Shown here: one piece after another, positions 36,301 to 46,782 of the stretch
Layout of the letters: every line of letters begins with the position of its first letter
Position numbering within the stretch: position 1 is the stretch's first letter
NCBI GenBank assembly: GCA_051530055.1
Contig: CM121343.1
Coordinates: 6,076,001 to 6,140,000, forward strand
DNA: 64,000 nucleotides
Source: Neoechinorhynchus agilis
Lineage: Eukaryota > Acanthocephala
Direction: 5' to 3'
Program-made: the position numbers and the translations under genes
The notes under the pieces: model-generated
Told to the model about the DNA's origin: nothing
Database searches by the model: none
The model's input: the letters and a program-made list of their open reading frames with translations, nothing else

Positions 36301-37124
36301 AATTTCCATGTCGTGCATTTAAAATGTTTAAAGATTGAACTATTCATGGTTGTTTATGGTGTAAAAATGAAATTATTAATTCCGAAATATCGGATATTTA
36401 ATATAAAAAAATTACGGCATAAACAAACTTGTATTAAATATAAATTATATGAGTCTTGAACAAATTTTAATCATCAATTGTATAGATATAAAATAAACAT
36501 TTTTAACAACCATTTTAACGAACGGTTTGAAAACTACATGACTTTTTCGATAAAAGATACACGATAATTTTACTGGTCATTAGTAGGAGCCTATAGTTTT
36601 CAAAGTTCACACTTGAAGCGAGGATGAGATATTTGGGGAAATCAGTTTTGGTGCCGTGTACTAGATAATGACCAATTAGTGGTTACCTCTACACGCTCCA
36701 TTGCCCAATGGTTTTGTGTTACCTTTTGAAATTTGAAGTTGGACGATCAGTGGAGATCATTTGGTCCAAAGGAAATAACGCCACTTCCACACGTGTCAGT
36801 TGCCTTTTACCATAAACCTTTCGATTAGCCGGCGACACTGGTCCGCTTACATATATAATGTTTTTCATCGTTGCCGCTGACCACTTTTACGGCGGCGGCG
36901 GCAACAAAAACTGGCCTATTGTAATGAATTTGATTTTCAATAATACGTCCATATTGAAGCGGTCGATTTAAGCGCCCTTCGTCACCGGTTTCGCCTTGAT
37001 TGCGGCTGGTGTAAAATTCGTTTTCGTTTGCTGGATGAGTGTTGGTTTTTTGTAAGAGTGAACTGGGGAGGTGCGCGTGGAATTGTTTTTTGTCCACTTT
37101 AGACTTTCAGAATAAGAGAAAAAT
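33335..37124. other. Long gene-free stretch upstream of the PABP gene
   Basis: About 3.8 kb without a gene I can support. AT-rich, with a G-run at 33870-33876. The right end must hold the PABP promoter and 5' leader; a (CGG)n patch lies at 36890-36901. Confidence 0.45.
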
Positions 37125-39464
37125 ATGAGCACCGAGATCGCGAGTCAGTCTTCGAATACCATAACACCTTCGGAAATACCGGCACCTCACGCTTCACCGC
37201 CGTCCAGTACAACCACTGTAGCTTCATCCCGCACCAGCGGAACGTCCAATGGACCAGCGTCGGTCGCGTCAGGTCCAAGTGCGATGCAAACGGCGGTACC
37301 ATTACCTTCAGGAGATTCCGCAGAAGGACCAGAAATGACTGAACAAAACGGCGGACAAATAACGAACCAACTTGCATTGGGTCAGGAGCTGTTCCCTCCA
37401 ACTACTCTCTATGTGGGAGATCTCGATCTTGAAGTGGATGAGCAGATTCTTTGGCAAAAGTTTTCATCTTGCGGCCCGATCTACTCCATTCGAGTCTGCA
37501 GGGATTTCCTGAGCACTCAGTCTTTAGGTTATGCTTACGTTAACTTTCAAAATAGCTCAGACGCCGAAAATGCGTTGAGGTTACTGAACTATGAAGTTCT
37601 GATCAGGCGGCCAATGCGGATTATGTGGTCGGAGAAGGATCCCAGTCTTCGTCGTTCAGGTGTCGGTAATATCTTTATTAAGAACCTAAATAAGACAATC
37701 ACTGCCAAGGAGTTGCATGATACATTTATTTCATTTGGCCGAATCATGTCGTGTAAAATCATGTTAGATGATAACGGGCAATCAAAAGGATTTGGTTTCA
37801 TCCATTTTGATAACCAAAAATCTGCGGATGAAGCTATTGGGAAGGTCAATGGTATGCTTGTGAAGGATAAGAAAGTTTACGTTGCCAAGTTTAAGCCCAA
37901 GATTGAACGGTTACGAGAGATGGACGGAAAGGAGCAAAGGTTCAACAACATATATATTAAGAATTTCGGCAATATGTTTACTGACGACTCCTTGAAACAA
38001 TTATTTGAAAAATTTGGACCAATTATAAGCGCGAAAGTGATGACAAACGAAGCTAATGAGAGCAGAGGCTTTGGTTTTGTATCCTTTCACGATCCAGATC
38101 ACGCTAAGAAAGCCGTCGAGGAAATGAATGGCTACAAATTGGACGAAAACCACGAAATGTACGTGGCTCGAGCTCAGAAAAAGCAAGAACGTGCAAGTAT
38201 TCTTAAGCAACAATATGAACAAATGCGAAGAGAGCGACTTGATAAAACTAGAGGAATCAACTTGTATGTAAAGCATTTTAATCACACTGTCGATGATGCC
38301 GCTCTGCATTCCCTTTTTGAAAGATTTGGACATATCACTAGCGCTAAGGTTATGCGGAATGAGAATGGGACTTCTAGAGAGTTTGGTTTTGTCTGCTTCT
38401 CGCAACCTGAAGAGGCCACTAGAGCCCTCACTGAAATGAACGGGAAAGTGGTATACGACGGGAAACCTTTATATGTTGCCTTATCACAAACAAAAGAAGA
38501 AAGAAGAGCCAATCTGAGGATCAACTTTGGACGTCGGGCTGCTCGTCAATTCCGTCCAATTCAAATGCCACCTAACCAACAACCTCCCTATGGACAACAA
38601 CACCCGGCTACCTACATGAACAACATTAATCCGGCAACTGCGTTGTACCAGCAAAATCCAGCAGCAATGGCCGCTACTTTTCAACATATGACTAATTTAA
38701 GTCCGTTGCAGCATCTTATGCAACAAATGCCAACAGGACAACTGTATCAGCAGGCTAGTCCTATGATCCATCATCATCAACAACAGCAACAACAACAACA
38801 ACAACGGAATTTCTACCAACCAACCAATTATAACCGGCAAACAATGTCATCAACTAGAAATTTACCACAGACTCTTAATTCAGTCAGGACTCACGGATTA
38901 AGTGCAACACGAAATCTCCAGCAGCAGCAACAACAATTTGCATCGATGGCTGCAGCCGCTGCTACTGGGCAGCATTTAATTAACTCGGCTGTGGTATCGA
39001 ATGCATACCAACAACAACAACAGCAACCAAGTAACGTCAATATTCCAGCTAATTTGCTCAATGGTCAATCTCAGCAGCAGCACCATAATGTTCGTCTGAA
39101 CAATACTAGAGCACCCTCAAGACGATTTCCAAATCCAGGACCGTTCTTACGAAATGCACAAGTAAATGGTGCCGCTATTAATCCAACCAGTTTCCCACTT
39201 GCAAACGTTCATTTGTGGCAACAGCAGTCATTGAACCCTCACCATAATCCACACCATCAGCAACAGGCCCAGTTCCAACAGGTAGTCGCCCATCATCCGG
39301 GAGGTGCACATCAACCGCATCAGCAGTACCTTAACGCTGGAACTGCGGCGGTTGTCAATAACAACGAGAACCCCCATGCGGTGAATGGACACGACCGCTC
39401 AGGGTACGGAAACCTATTCCGTCAATTTGATCCGAACGCAAACGGAATCAATCAATCCCAGTAA
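37125..39464 (+). CDS. Cytoplasmic poly(A)-binding protein, intronless, lacking MLLE
   Basis: A single 779-residue frame has a Ser/Thr/Pro-rich leader (1-90), four RRMs starting at about residues 92 (TTLYVGDLDLEV), 180 (GNIFIKNLNKTI), 274 (NNIYIKNFGNMF) and 378 (INLYVKHFNHTV), each with its RNP1 (for example SKGFGFIHF), and the diagnostic RRM1-RRM2 link RRPMRIMWSEKDPSLRRSG. This is the PABPC family, which coats mRNA poly(A) tails and helps translation. From about 460 the rest is Gln/Asn/His-rich low-complexity. The C-terminal MLLE (PABC) domain of usual PABPC, which binds PAM2 peptides of eRF3 and Paip, is not visible; the frame ends NGINQSQ. No intron is present, which suggests a retrocopy or heavy intron loss; the intact frame argues it is used. 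Confidence 0.93.
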   Translation: MSTEIASQSSNTITPSEIPAPHASPPSSTTTVASSRTSGTSNGPASVASGPSAMQTAVPLPSGDSAEGPEMTEQNGGQITNQLALGQELFPPTTLYVGDLDLEVDEQILWQKFSSCGPIYSIRVCRDFLSTQSLGYAYVNFQNSSDAENALRLLNYEVLIRRPMRIMWSEKDPSLRRSGVGNIFIKNLNKTITAKELHDTFISFGRIMSCKIMLDDNGQSKGFGFIHFDNQKSADEAIGKVNGMLVKDKKVYVAKFKPKIERLREMDGKEQRFNNIYIKNFGNMFTDDSLKQLFEKFGPIISAKVMTNEANESRGFGFVSFHDPDHAKKAVEEMNGYKLDENHEMYVARAQKKQERASILKQQYEQMRRERLDKTRGINLYVKHFNHTVDDAALHSLFERFGHITSAKVMRNENGTSREFGFVCFSQPEEATRALTEMNGKVVYDGKPLYVALSQTKEERRANLRINFGRRAARQFRPIQMPPNQQPPYGQQHPATYMNNINPATALYQQNPAAMAATFQHMTNLSPLQHLMQQMPTGQLYQQASPMIHHHQQQQQQQQQRNFYQPTNYNRQTMSSTRNLPQTLNSVRTHGLSATRNLQQQQQQFASMAAAAATGQHLINSAVVSNAYQQQQQQPSNVNIPANLLNGQSQQQHHNVRLNNTRAPSRRFPNPGPFLRNAQVNGAAINPTSFPLANVHLWQQQSLNPHHNPHHQQQAQFQQVVAHHPGGAHQPHQQYLNAGTAAVVNNNENPHAVNGHDRSGYGNLFRQFDPNANGINQSQ

Positions 39465-39649
39465 AATACTGGCGAATGTGAGAGAGAGCGGGATCCATAG
39501 GGGACACTAGATATAGAAGATATGTGTGTGTGCCAAAAAGATATGCATTTATGGGAATATTCTCATACCCATATCTATGCCGGATCTCCACACACACACA
39601 ACAAAAATGTGTTCCACGCGTTCAAAATGATCTTGACGTGTGGATGCAC

Positions 39650-41297
39650 TATAGAAAAAAACCGAAATCGATGTGATTCGTAGTTTGTAAGAATGGAGAG
39701 GGCAAATATTGGTGGAGGGATGTGCCGAATTCTCTAATATACAAATCAATGACCGGGAAATTCTTCGGAGAAATTTCCCCGTTTCTTCCACTTTTATATT
39801 GGAATTTAAATAGTCCAAAAATACATTAGAATCTCACGAGTTCAAGAAAAATTACTTCAGTGCGAGAAACGCATTCCGTCATCAAAAAGACATAATCGAA
39901 ATCGATGTGATTCGTAGTTTTTGAGAATGGAGAGGGCAAATATTGGTGGAGGGATTTGCCGAATTCTCTAATATACAAATCAATGACAGGGAAATTCTTC
40001 GGAGAAATTTCCCCGTTTCTCCCACTTTTATATTGGAATTTAAGTAGCCCAAAAGTACATTAGAATCTCACGAGTTCAAGAAAACTTAGTTTATTGCGGG
40101 AAACGCATTCCGTCGTCAAAAAAGACATAATCGAAATCGATGTGATTCGTAGTTTGTAAGAATGGAGAGGGCAAATATTAATCGAGGGATTTGCCGAATT
40201 CTCTAATATACAAATCAATGACCGGGAAATTCTTCGCAGAAATTTCCCATTTGTCTCACTTTTGTAATGGAATTTAAGTAGTCCAAAAATACATTAGAAT
40301 CTCAAGAGTTCAAGAAAAATTATTTATTGCGAGAAACGCATTGCGTCATCAAAAAGACAATCGAAATCGATATGACTCGTAGTTTGTGAGAATGGAGAGG
40401 GCAAATATTGGTCGAGGGATTTGCCGAATTCTCTAATATACAAATCTATGATTGGGAAATTCTTCGGAGAAATTTCCTATTTGTCTCACTTTTCTAATGG
40501 AATTTAAGTAGTCCAAAAATACATTAGAATCTCACGAGTTCAAGAAAAATGAGTTTATTGCGAGAAACGCATTCGGTCATCAAAAAGACATAATCGAAAT
40601 CGACGTGACTCGTAGTTTGTGAGAATGTAGAGGGCAAATATTGGCCGAGGGATTTGCCGAATTCTCTAATATACAAATCTATGATTGGGAAATTCTTCGG
40701 AGAAATTTCCCATTTGTCTCACTTTTGTATTGGAATTTAAGTAGTTCAAAAATACATTAGAATCTCACGAGTTCAAGAAAAATTACTTTAGTGCGAGAAA
40801 CGCATTCGGTCATCAAAAATACAGTCGAAATCGATGTGACTCGTAGTTTTTGAGAATAGAGAGGGCAAATATTGGTGGAGGGATGCGCCGAATTCCCTAA
40901 TATACAAATCAATGACAGGGAAATTCTTCGGAGAAATTTCCCCGTTTCTTCCACTTTTATATTGGAATTTAAATAGTCCAAAAATACATTAGAATCTCAC
41001 GAGTTCAAGAAAAATTACTTCAGTGCGAGAAACGCATTCCGTCATCAAAAATACAATCGAAATCGATGTCACTCGTAGTTTTTGAGAATAGAGAGGGCAA
41101 ATATTGGTGGAGGGATGCGCCGAATTCCCTAATATACAAATCAATGACAGGGAAATTCTTCGGAGAAATTTCCCCGTTTCTCCCACTTTTATATTGGAAT
41201 TTAAGTAGCCCAAAAGTACATTAGAATCTCACGAGTTCAAGAAAACTTAGTTTATTGCGGGAAACGCATTGTGTCACAAAAAAGACATAATCGAAAA
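39650..41297. repeat. About 234-bp satellite array, seven copies
   Basis: The phrase GAATGGAGAGGGCAAATATT (with variants) and GGAAATTCTTCGGAGAAATT recur about every 230-236 bases from 39662 to 41297. Each unit ends TTAGAATCTCACGAGTTCAA then AAACGCATTCCGTCATCAAA. The array starts about 190 bases after the PABP stop codon, so PABP transcripts could run into it. Confidence 0.95.
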
Positions 41298-41774
41298 ACA
41301 TGAAATTTGCCATTTCTATTAAGAGGCAATCAAGGAATTTTCGTCAACTTTTACATTAAAATATTTATTGTGAAATTTAACCCAAAAAGGTATATTTTTG
41401 CGAATAAACGTATTAAGCCATCAAAGAAATGTTTTCTATTATAAACAATCTGAGAATTTTTGTCCGTTTAACATTAAATTAATCGCGTAAAGAATAAAAT
41501 TCGATACATTGTTTCAATTTATAGCTATTTGTTTAAAAAAAGGAAATTTTATGCCTTGGCATTTCTTCAATTTTTTATAGAAATTCAAGCTTTTATGGTC
41601 ATTTACATTGAATTCAATTAATAAAATTAAGAAATTTAAATGCAGAGGTCGAATTGCGCAGAACAAGACGAACTTGAAAAAACATCGCGAGTACCATCGA
41701 TTTTTTAGTATACCACATCGAAAATTCTAGAATAGCGTGAATGGCTGCTTGATTTTCCAGGTACATATCTTAAT
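41298..41774. other. Gene-free AT-rich spacer
   Basis: Between the 234-bp array and the Penelope-like element. No feature recognised beyond a degraded edge of the array near 41390-41430. Confidence 0.4.
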
Positions 41775-41939
41775 TTTAATTTTAATTTAATTTGACATTT
41801 GCACGACCCAGATATAGTTGATGTATTTGCCTAGCTTCCACTAGTTCATCCCTCTTGTTGTTGATGAGGTGCATCCTAACTCATCCTCAGTTCTTTCCCG
41901 ATTAGAACCCATCGCCTCTCCCGAAACCAACAGGACCTC

Positions 41940-42655
41940 CGCCGCTATTGCTAAATCAACCGAATCTCGGACTATATAAATGATCTCGGTAGAGAGGTTC
42001 ACCTCGCCATCTGAATGGCACCGCGAATGGTGTTCTGCCTAAGGTGTGGCTGTTGGCGCACTGGCGCATTACGAACATGCTCCGTGTAACTCGTTTGTAC
42101 TGCGGTCGCCCCGTTTTCCCAGAACCCATCGCCTCTCCCGAAACAAACAGCACCTCCGCCGCTATTGCTAAATTCAGCGGGTCTCGGGCTATATAAATAA
42201 TCTCGGTAGAAAGGTTCACCTCGCCATCTGAATGGCACCGCGAATGGTGTTCTGCCCAAGGTGTGGCTGTTGGCGCACTGGCGCATTACGAACATGCTCC
42301 GTGTAACTCGTTTGTACTGCGGTCGCCCCGTTTTCCCAGAACCCATCGCCTCTCCCGAAACCAACAGCACCTCCGCCGCTATTGCTAAATCCACCGAGTC
42401 TCGGGCTATATAAATGATCTCGGTAGAGAGGTTCACCTCGCCATCTGAATGGCACCGCGAATGGTGTTCTGCCCAAGGTGTGGCTGTTGGCGCACTGGCG
42501 CATTACGAACACGCTCCGTGTAACTCGTTTGCACTGCGGTCGCCCCGTTTTCCCAGAACCCATCGCCTCTCCCGAAACCAACAGCACCTCCGCCGCTATC
42601 GCTAAATCCACCGGGTCTCGGGCTATATAAATGATCTCGGTAGAGAGGTTCACCT
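41940..42655 (-). repeat. Left-arm array of the 217-bp unit (about 3.3 copies)
   Basis: Copies begin (minus sense) at 42653, 42436, 42219 and 42002, spacing 217. Each has the minus-strand phrase ACCGAGATCATTTATATAG and the GATGGGTTCTGGGAAAACGG box. All are of the variant with TATATAGCCCGAGAC. They are the reverse complement of the right-arm array. Confidence 0.93.
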
Positions 42656-42955
42656 CGCAATCTGAATGGCACCACGAATGGTGTTCTGCCCATGAACACT
42701 GGGGTTGAGCGCATTACGAACATGCTCCGTGTAACTCGTTTGTACTGCGGTCGCTCCGTATTACCAATGAATGTGACATAACGCCATTTCTTCATCTTTG
42801 CAACGTTCGCACGTCATCTTATACGCAACGCTGCGTTCTCTCCACGCCGCGCACCACCACATTGACCCTTCCTGTCCTTGCCTGGCGCAAATCTACACAT
42901 CTTACGTGCGCTCCGGCATGAACTTGGTGCTTCATGATGTCCCCCCGTCTTCGTC

Positions 42956-43838
42956 ATGATTCAGCGCTCGGCCGTTAACGCGCGTCCATACACGATATCT
43001 CGGCTCTTGGCGATGGCTGTCAGTACGCTGGTTCAAAGGACAGCCTCATATGTACGAAACGTCGAGGAACTACTCGAAACTCTGCAATCGCGGCCACGTG
43101 ATGCTATGGGTAGCCGCGTCATGTCCTTTGATTTCGATTCGCTTTATACGAATGTGGACAACGAAACAGGAGTCAGAGCACTGAAGAAAAGGTTGCGAGA
43201 GTGCGAAGAGGATATCAATCTCTTTGGGGTGCAATCGCGCGATGTGATTCGTCTCACCCGGATGGTCTTGGATTGCAACCTTTTCCAATATGGCAACGGG
43301 AAATAGTTTAGCTCTCGTTTTAGCTATCATTTTCCTTGATGATTTGGAAAGGCATAGCATCCTCCCACACCTTGCGTCGAGCCAAATTTATCTCCTCTAT
43401 GTTGATGATATTTTGTTCACCTACAGAGAGGAGAGTGAGGCGAATAACGTGGCGTCCCGGTTGAATTTGATGGGTTCGGCTGGGCGAATTAGAGATACCC
43501 GTTACCTGCCGTTCCTGAATCTATGTTTCAACGCCAATGATATAAGCGAATATAGTTGGTACCGCTAGCCGTGCAAGAAAGTCATCTTCATGCATCGAGA
43601 TTCTCATCATCCTTGGGTGATAAAACATGCGATCTACGCTGAGATGCATCGGACTGCACGGACGTGCTCATCATTAATAGATGCGGAACGAATGGCGGTT
43701 CAGGAAATCAATGAATTGTTGGCTCAGAATGGATACTCAGATCAGGAGATTAGAAGACTTCAATTACGCTCGTATGAGGCTAGCCAGCGAATAGTTGATG
43801 ATCCCGAGAGGAATCGGCAAAAGTTAAAGCCATTCTAA
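42956..43838 (+). pseudogene. Penelope-type reverse transcriptase, in pieces
   Basis: Three consecutive frames carry the domain: SFDFDSLYTNVDNETGVRAL (first catalytic Asp motif, 42956-43306), LALVLAIIFLDDLER then YLLYVDDILFTYREESEANN (YVDD catalytic motif, 43290-43568), and a thumb/linker region RKPCKKVIFMHRDSHH to 43838. The order and the LYTNV and YVDD motifs are typical of Penelope-like elements, related to telomerase. The N-terminal part is missing, replaced by the inverted arm, and the AMGSPLAP-like segment is disrupted. Confidence 0.82.
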
Positions 43839-43849
43839 AGATTATATTC

Positions 43850-44190
43850 GTTAGCGAGCAATTGACGAACGACATAAGACGACTGCTGCGAAGAGCGGGA
43901 TTGGATGTTCGCCTGGTACATGACGCACCAAGTTCATGCCGGAGCGCACGTAAGATGTGTAGATTTGCGCCAGGCAAGGACAAGAAGGGTCAATGTGGTG
44001 GTGCGCGGTGTGGAGAGAACGCAGCGTTGCGTATAAGATGACCTGCGAACGTTGCAAAGATGAAGAAATGGCGTTATGTCACATTCATTGGTAATACGGA
44101 GCGACCGCAGTACAAACGAGTTACACGGAGCATGTTCGTAATGCGCTCAACCCCAGTGTTCATGGGCAGAACACCATTCGTGGTGCCATT
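43850..44190 (+). pseudogene. Cys-rich linker and degraded GIY-YIG endonuclease of the Penelope-like element
   Basis: Following the reverse transcriptase: LTNDIRRLLRRAGLDVRLVH, then Cys-rich KMCRFAPGKDKKGQCGGARC, then CERCKDE and YVTFIGNTERPQYKRVT with an EHVRNA box in another frame. In canonical Penelope elements this is where the linker and the GIY-YIG endonuclease lie (the GNTERP...K.R..EHVRNA pattern). The frame changes several times. Confidence 0.6.
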
Positions 44191-45830
44191 CAGATTGCGA
44201 GGTGAACCTCTCTACCGAGATCATTTATATAGCCCGAGACCCGGTGGATTTAGCAATAGCGGCGGAGGTGCTGTTGGTTTCGGGAGAGGCGATGGGTTCT
44301 GGGAAAACGGGGCGACCGCATTACAAACGAGTTACACGGATCATGTTCGTAATGCGCCAGTGCGCCAACGCCAACAGCCACACCTTGGGCAGAACACCAT
44401 TCGCGGTGCCATTCAGATTGCGAGGTGAACCTCTCTACCGAGATCATTTATGTAGCGCGAGACCCGGTGTATTTAGCAATAGCGGCGGAGGTGCTGTTGG
44501 TTTCGGGATAGGCGATGGGTTCTGGGAAAACGGGGCGACCGCAGTACAAACGAGTTACACGGATCATGTTCGTAATGCGCAAGTACGCCAACAGCCACAC
44601 CTTGGGCAGAACACCATTCGCGGTGCCATTCAGATTGCGAGGTGAACCTCTCTACCGAGATCATTTATATAGCCCGAGACTCGGTGGATTTAGCAATAGC
44701 GGCGGAGGTGCTGTTGGTTTCGGGAGAGGCGATGGGTTCTGGGAAAACGGGGCGACCGCATTACAAACGAGTTACACGGATCATGTTCGTAATGCGCCAG
44801 TGCGCCAACAGCCACACCTTGGGCAGAACACCATTCGCGGTGCCATTCAGATTGCGAGGTGAACCTCTCTACCGAGATCATTTATGTAGCGCGAGACCCG
44901 GTGTATTTAGCAATAGCGGTGGAGGTGCTGTTGGTTTCGGGAGAGGCGATGGGTTCTGGGAAAACGGGGCGACCGCAGTACAAACGAGTTACACGGATCA
45001 TGTTCGTAATGCGCAAGTACGCCAACAGCCACACCTTGGGCAGAACACCATTCGCGGTGCCATTAAGATTGCGAGGTGAACCTCTCTACCGAGATCATTT
45101 ATATAGCCCGAGACTCGGTGGATTTAGCAATAGCGGCGGAGGTGCTGTTGGTTTCGGGAGAGGCGATGGGTTCTGGGAAAACGGGGCGACCGCATTACAA
45201 ACGAGTTACACGGATCATGTTCGTAATGCGCCAGTGCGCCAACAGCCACACCTTGGGCAGAACACCATTCGCGGTGCCATTCAGATTGCGAGGTGAACCT
45301 CTCTACCGAGATCATTTATATAGCCCGAGACTCGGTGGATTTAGCAATAGCGGCGGAGGTGCTGTTGGTTTCGGGAGAGGCGATGGGTTCTGGGAAAACG
45401 GGGCGACCGCATTACAAACGAGTTACACGGATCATGTTCGTAATGCGCCAATGCGCCAACAGCCACACCTTGGGCAGAACACCATTCGCGGTGCCATTCA
45501 GATTGCGAGGTGAACCTCTCTACCGAGATCATTTATGTAGCGCGAGACCCGGTGTATTTAGCAATAGCGGTGGAGGTGCTGTTGGTTTCGGGAGAGGCGA
45601 TGGGTTCTGGGAAAACGGGGCGACCGCAGTACAAACGAGTTACACGGATCATGTTCGTAATGCGCAAGTACGCCAACAGTCACACCTTGGGCAGAACACC
45701 ATTCGCGGTGCCATTCAGATTGCGAGGTTAACCTCTCTACCGAGATCATTTATATAGCCCGAGACCCGCTGAATTTAGCAATAGCGGCGGACGTGCTGTT
45801 GGTTTCGGGAGAGGCGATGGGTTCCAATTG
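44190..45830 (+). repeat. Right-arm array of the 217-bp unit (about 7.5 copies) with higher-order pattern
   Basis: Units start at 44202, 44425, 44642, 44859, 45076, 45293, 45510 and 45727: spacing 217 except one of 223. Two unit types are visible: A with TATATAGCCCGAGAC, B with TATGTAGCGCGAGAC plus AAGTACGCC in place of CAGTGCGCC. Their order is A B A B A A B A. Since 217 is not a multiple of three, each frame passes into the next at every unit, producing the many overlapping 145-residue frames; none is a gene. Confidence 0.93.
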
Positions 45831-46073
45831 GGAAAGAACTGAGGATGAGTGAGGATGCACCTCATCAACAACAAGAGGGATGAACTAGTCGAGTCGATGC
45901 GCGGATGTTGTGACCTGTCTGTGTCTCCCTGCCTCACACATTTTAGATTGCTTCATAGTTGAAGCCGTCATACGGCGAAAGCTAGGCAAGTAAATCAACT
46001 ATATCTGGGTCGTGCAAATGTCAAATTGAATTAAATTAAAAATTCTAGACCTTACAATAACAACTTCGTTGCT

Positions 46074-46212
46074 TTGGTCTTCGCCCGGTAAAGGCTTTTT
46101 TTATTAAAGTCGTTTCGAATCTCGTGGATTTCCTCTACTTCCAAACTGATGATGAACCCGACGAGGTTCGAAACGTCTTTAATAAAACGTTCTTTATCGG
46201 GTAAAGACCAAG
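46074..46212. mobile_element. Fold-back element with hammerhead-like core
   Basis: Left arm 46074-46135 and right arm 46148-46212 are reverse complements with some mismatches (TTATTAAAGTCGTTTCGAA against TTCGAAACGTCTTTAATAA; TTGGTCTTCGCCCGGTAAAG against GGGTAAAGACCAA). At the loop the plus strand reads CTGATGA (46146-46152), a 5-bp stem GAACC/GGTTC closing a CGACGA loop, then GAAAC (46170-46174): the layout of the hammerhead ribozyme core and stem II. It lies about 30 bases right of the Penelope-like element. I cannot assign a convincing stem I or cleavage triplet. Confidence 0.6.
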
Positions 46213-46782
46213 AAATTTAATCAATTACCACGCAGATCCTCTTCACGTATTGACATCTTAAGTTTGCATCGTTAGCTCAATGCTGATGACGTCATTGTTC
46301 TGAACACCGAAAATGACGTCATCATTTTTGAATTTACACCAAACCGATGGTATTTTATTGAAAGGCTGAATTTCATTATAGATGGGAAATTGAAGCAAGG
46401 TGAAACGGATAGCACTATCAAATCACTCGTAAAATCCTACGAGGCCGCAATTCGACAAGATTGAAGGGAATCAGATTTCCGATCAAAGGCGCCTCTTCAT
46501 TTGGAGACTCCCTCGGATAAGACATTTTATTGGGACATTTCAACAATTAAAAGATCAATGGTGGAGATTTGAAGATAGCTGCACCTCCAACTCTACCATC
46601 TTGAAGGATTTTTTCTCAATGATACTCATTTGACTTTGAAATTTATAAGCGACTCGTTGTCGGACAATTGGACGACTATCCTTAGTGACGTCATCAGTGC
46701 ACGTATCCGAAAGAATGTTCATGCGCACCAGCTAAACCACTATCCACATTCTAAAAAACGGAAGTTGTGAACGTTTGGATTA
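46213..46782. promoter_or_regulatory. Upstream region of the NYN RNase with three perfect CRE palindromes
   Basis: TGACGTCA, the full CREB/ATF bZIP site, occurs at 46287-46294, 46314-46321 and 46686-46693. The first two are extended as an inverted pair (GATGACGTCA and TGACGTCATC). They lie 90 to 500 bases upstream of the NYN RNase frame. The sites are real in sequence; their use is inference. No other gene is visible here. Confidence 0.45.

Larger units (their letters stand above)
41775..46045 (+). mobile_element. Penelope-like element with long inverted arms
   Basis: The outer ends are inverted repeats: left 41775-41840 (ATTTGACATTTGCACGACCC) matches the reverse complement of right 45980-46045 (GGGTCGTGCAAATGTCAAAT). 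The match continues inward through GTTGTTGATGAGGTGCATCC and the 217-bp arrays to about 42937 on the left and 43916 on the right. Between the arms sits a Penelope-type reverse transcriptase. The right arm holds the element's own 3' part (a Cys-rich linker and degraded GIY-YIG endonuclease); the left arm is an inverted copy of that 3' part. The right arm has about 85 extra bases near 45894-45980. Frame breaks in the reverse transcriptase show the copy is inactive. Confidence 0.82.

Noticed and set aside
39549-41213. Three similar minus-strand frames starting M(D/G)YLNSNIKV
   Set aside because: They fall in successive units of the 234-bp satellite; similarity reflects the repeat.
44190-45830. 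Hammerhead core inside the 217-bp unit
   Set aside because: No CTGATGA with a following stem and GAAA is found in the unit. The cores are only in the fold-back at 46.1 kb and in the second Penelope-like element.
41956-45937. Many overlapping 63-154 residue frames on both strands that look like a gene family
   Set aside because: All arise from the 217-bp tandem unit, whose length rotates the frame. They share degraded GIY-YIG coding sequence and have no independent start or context.
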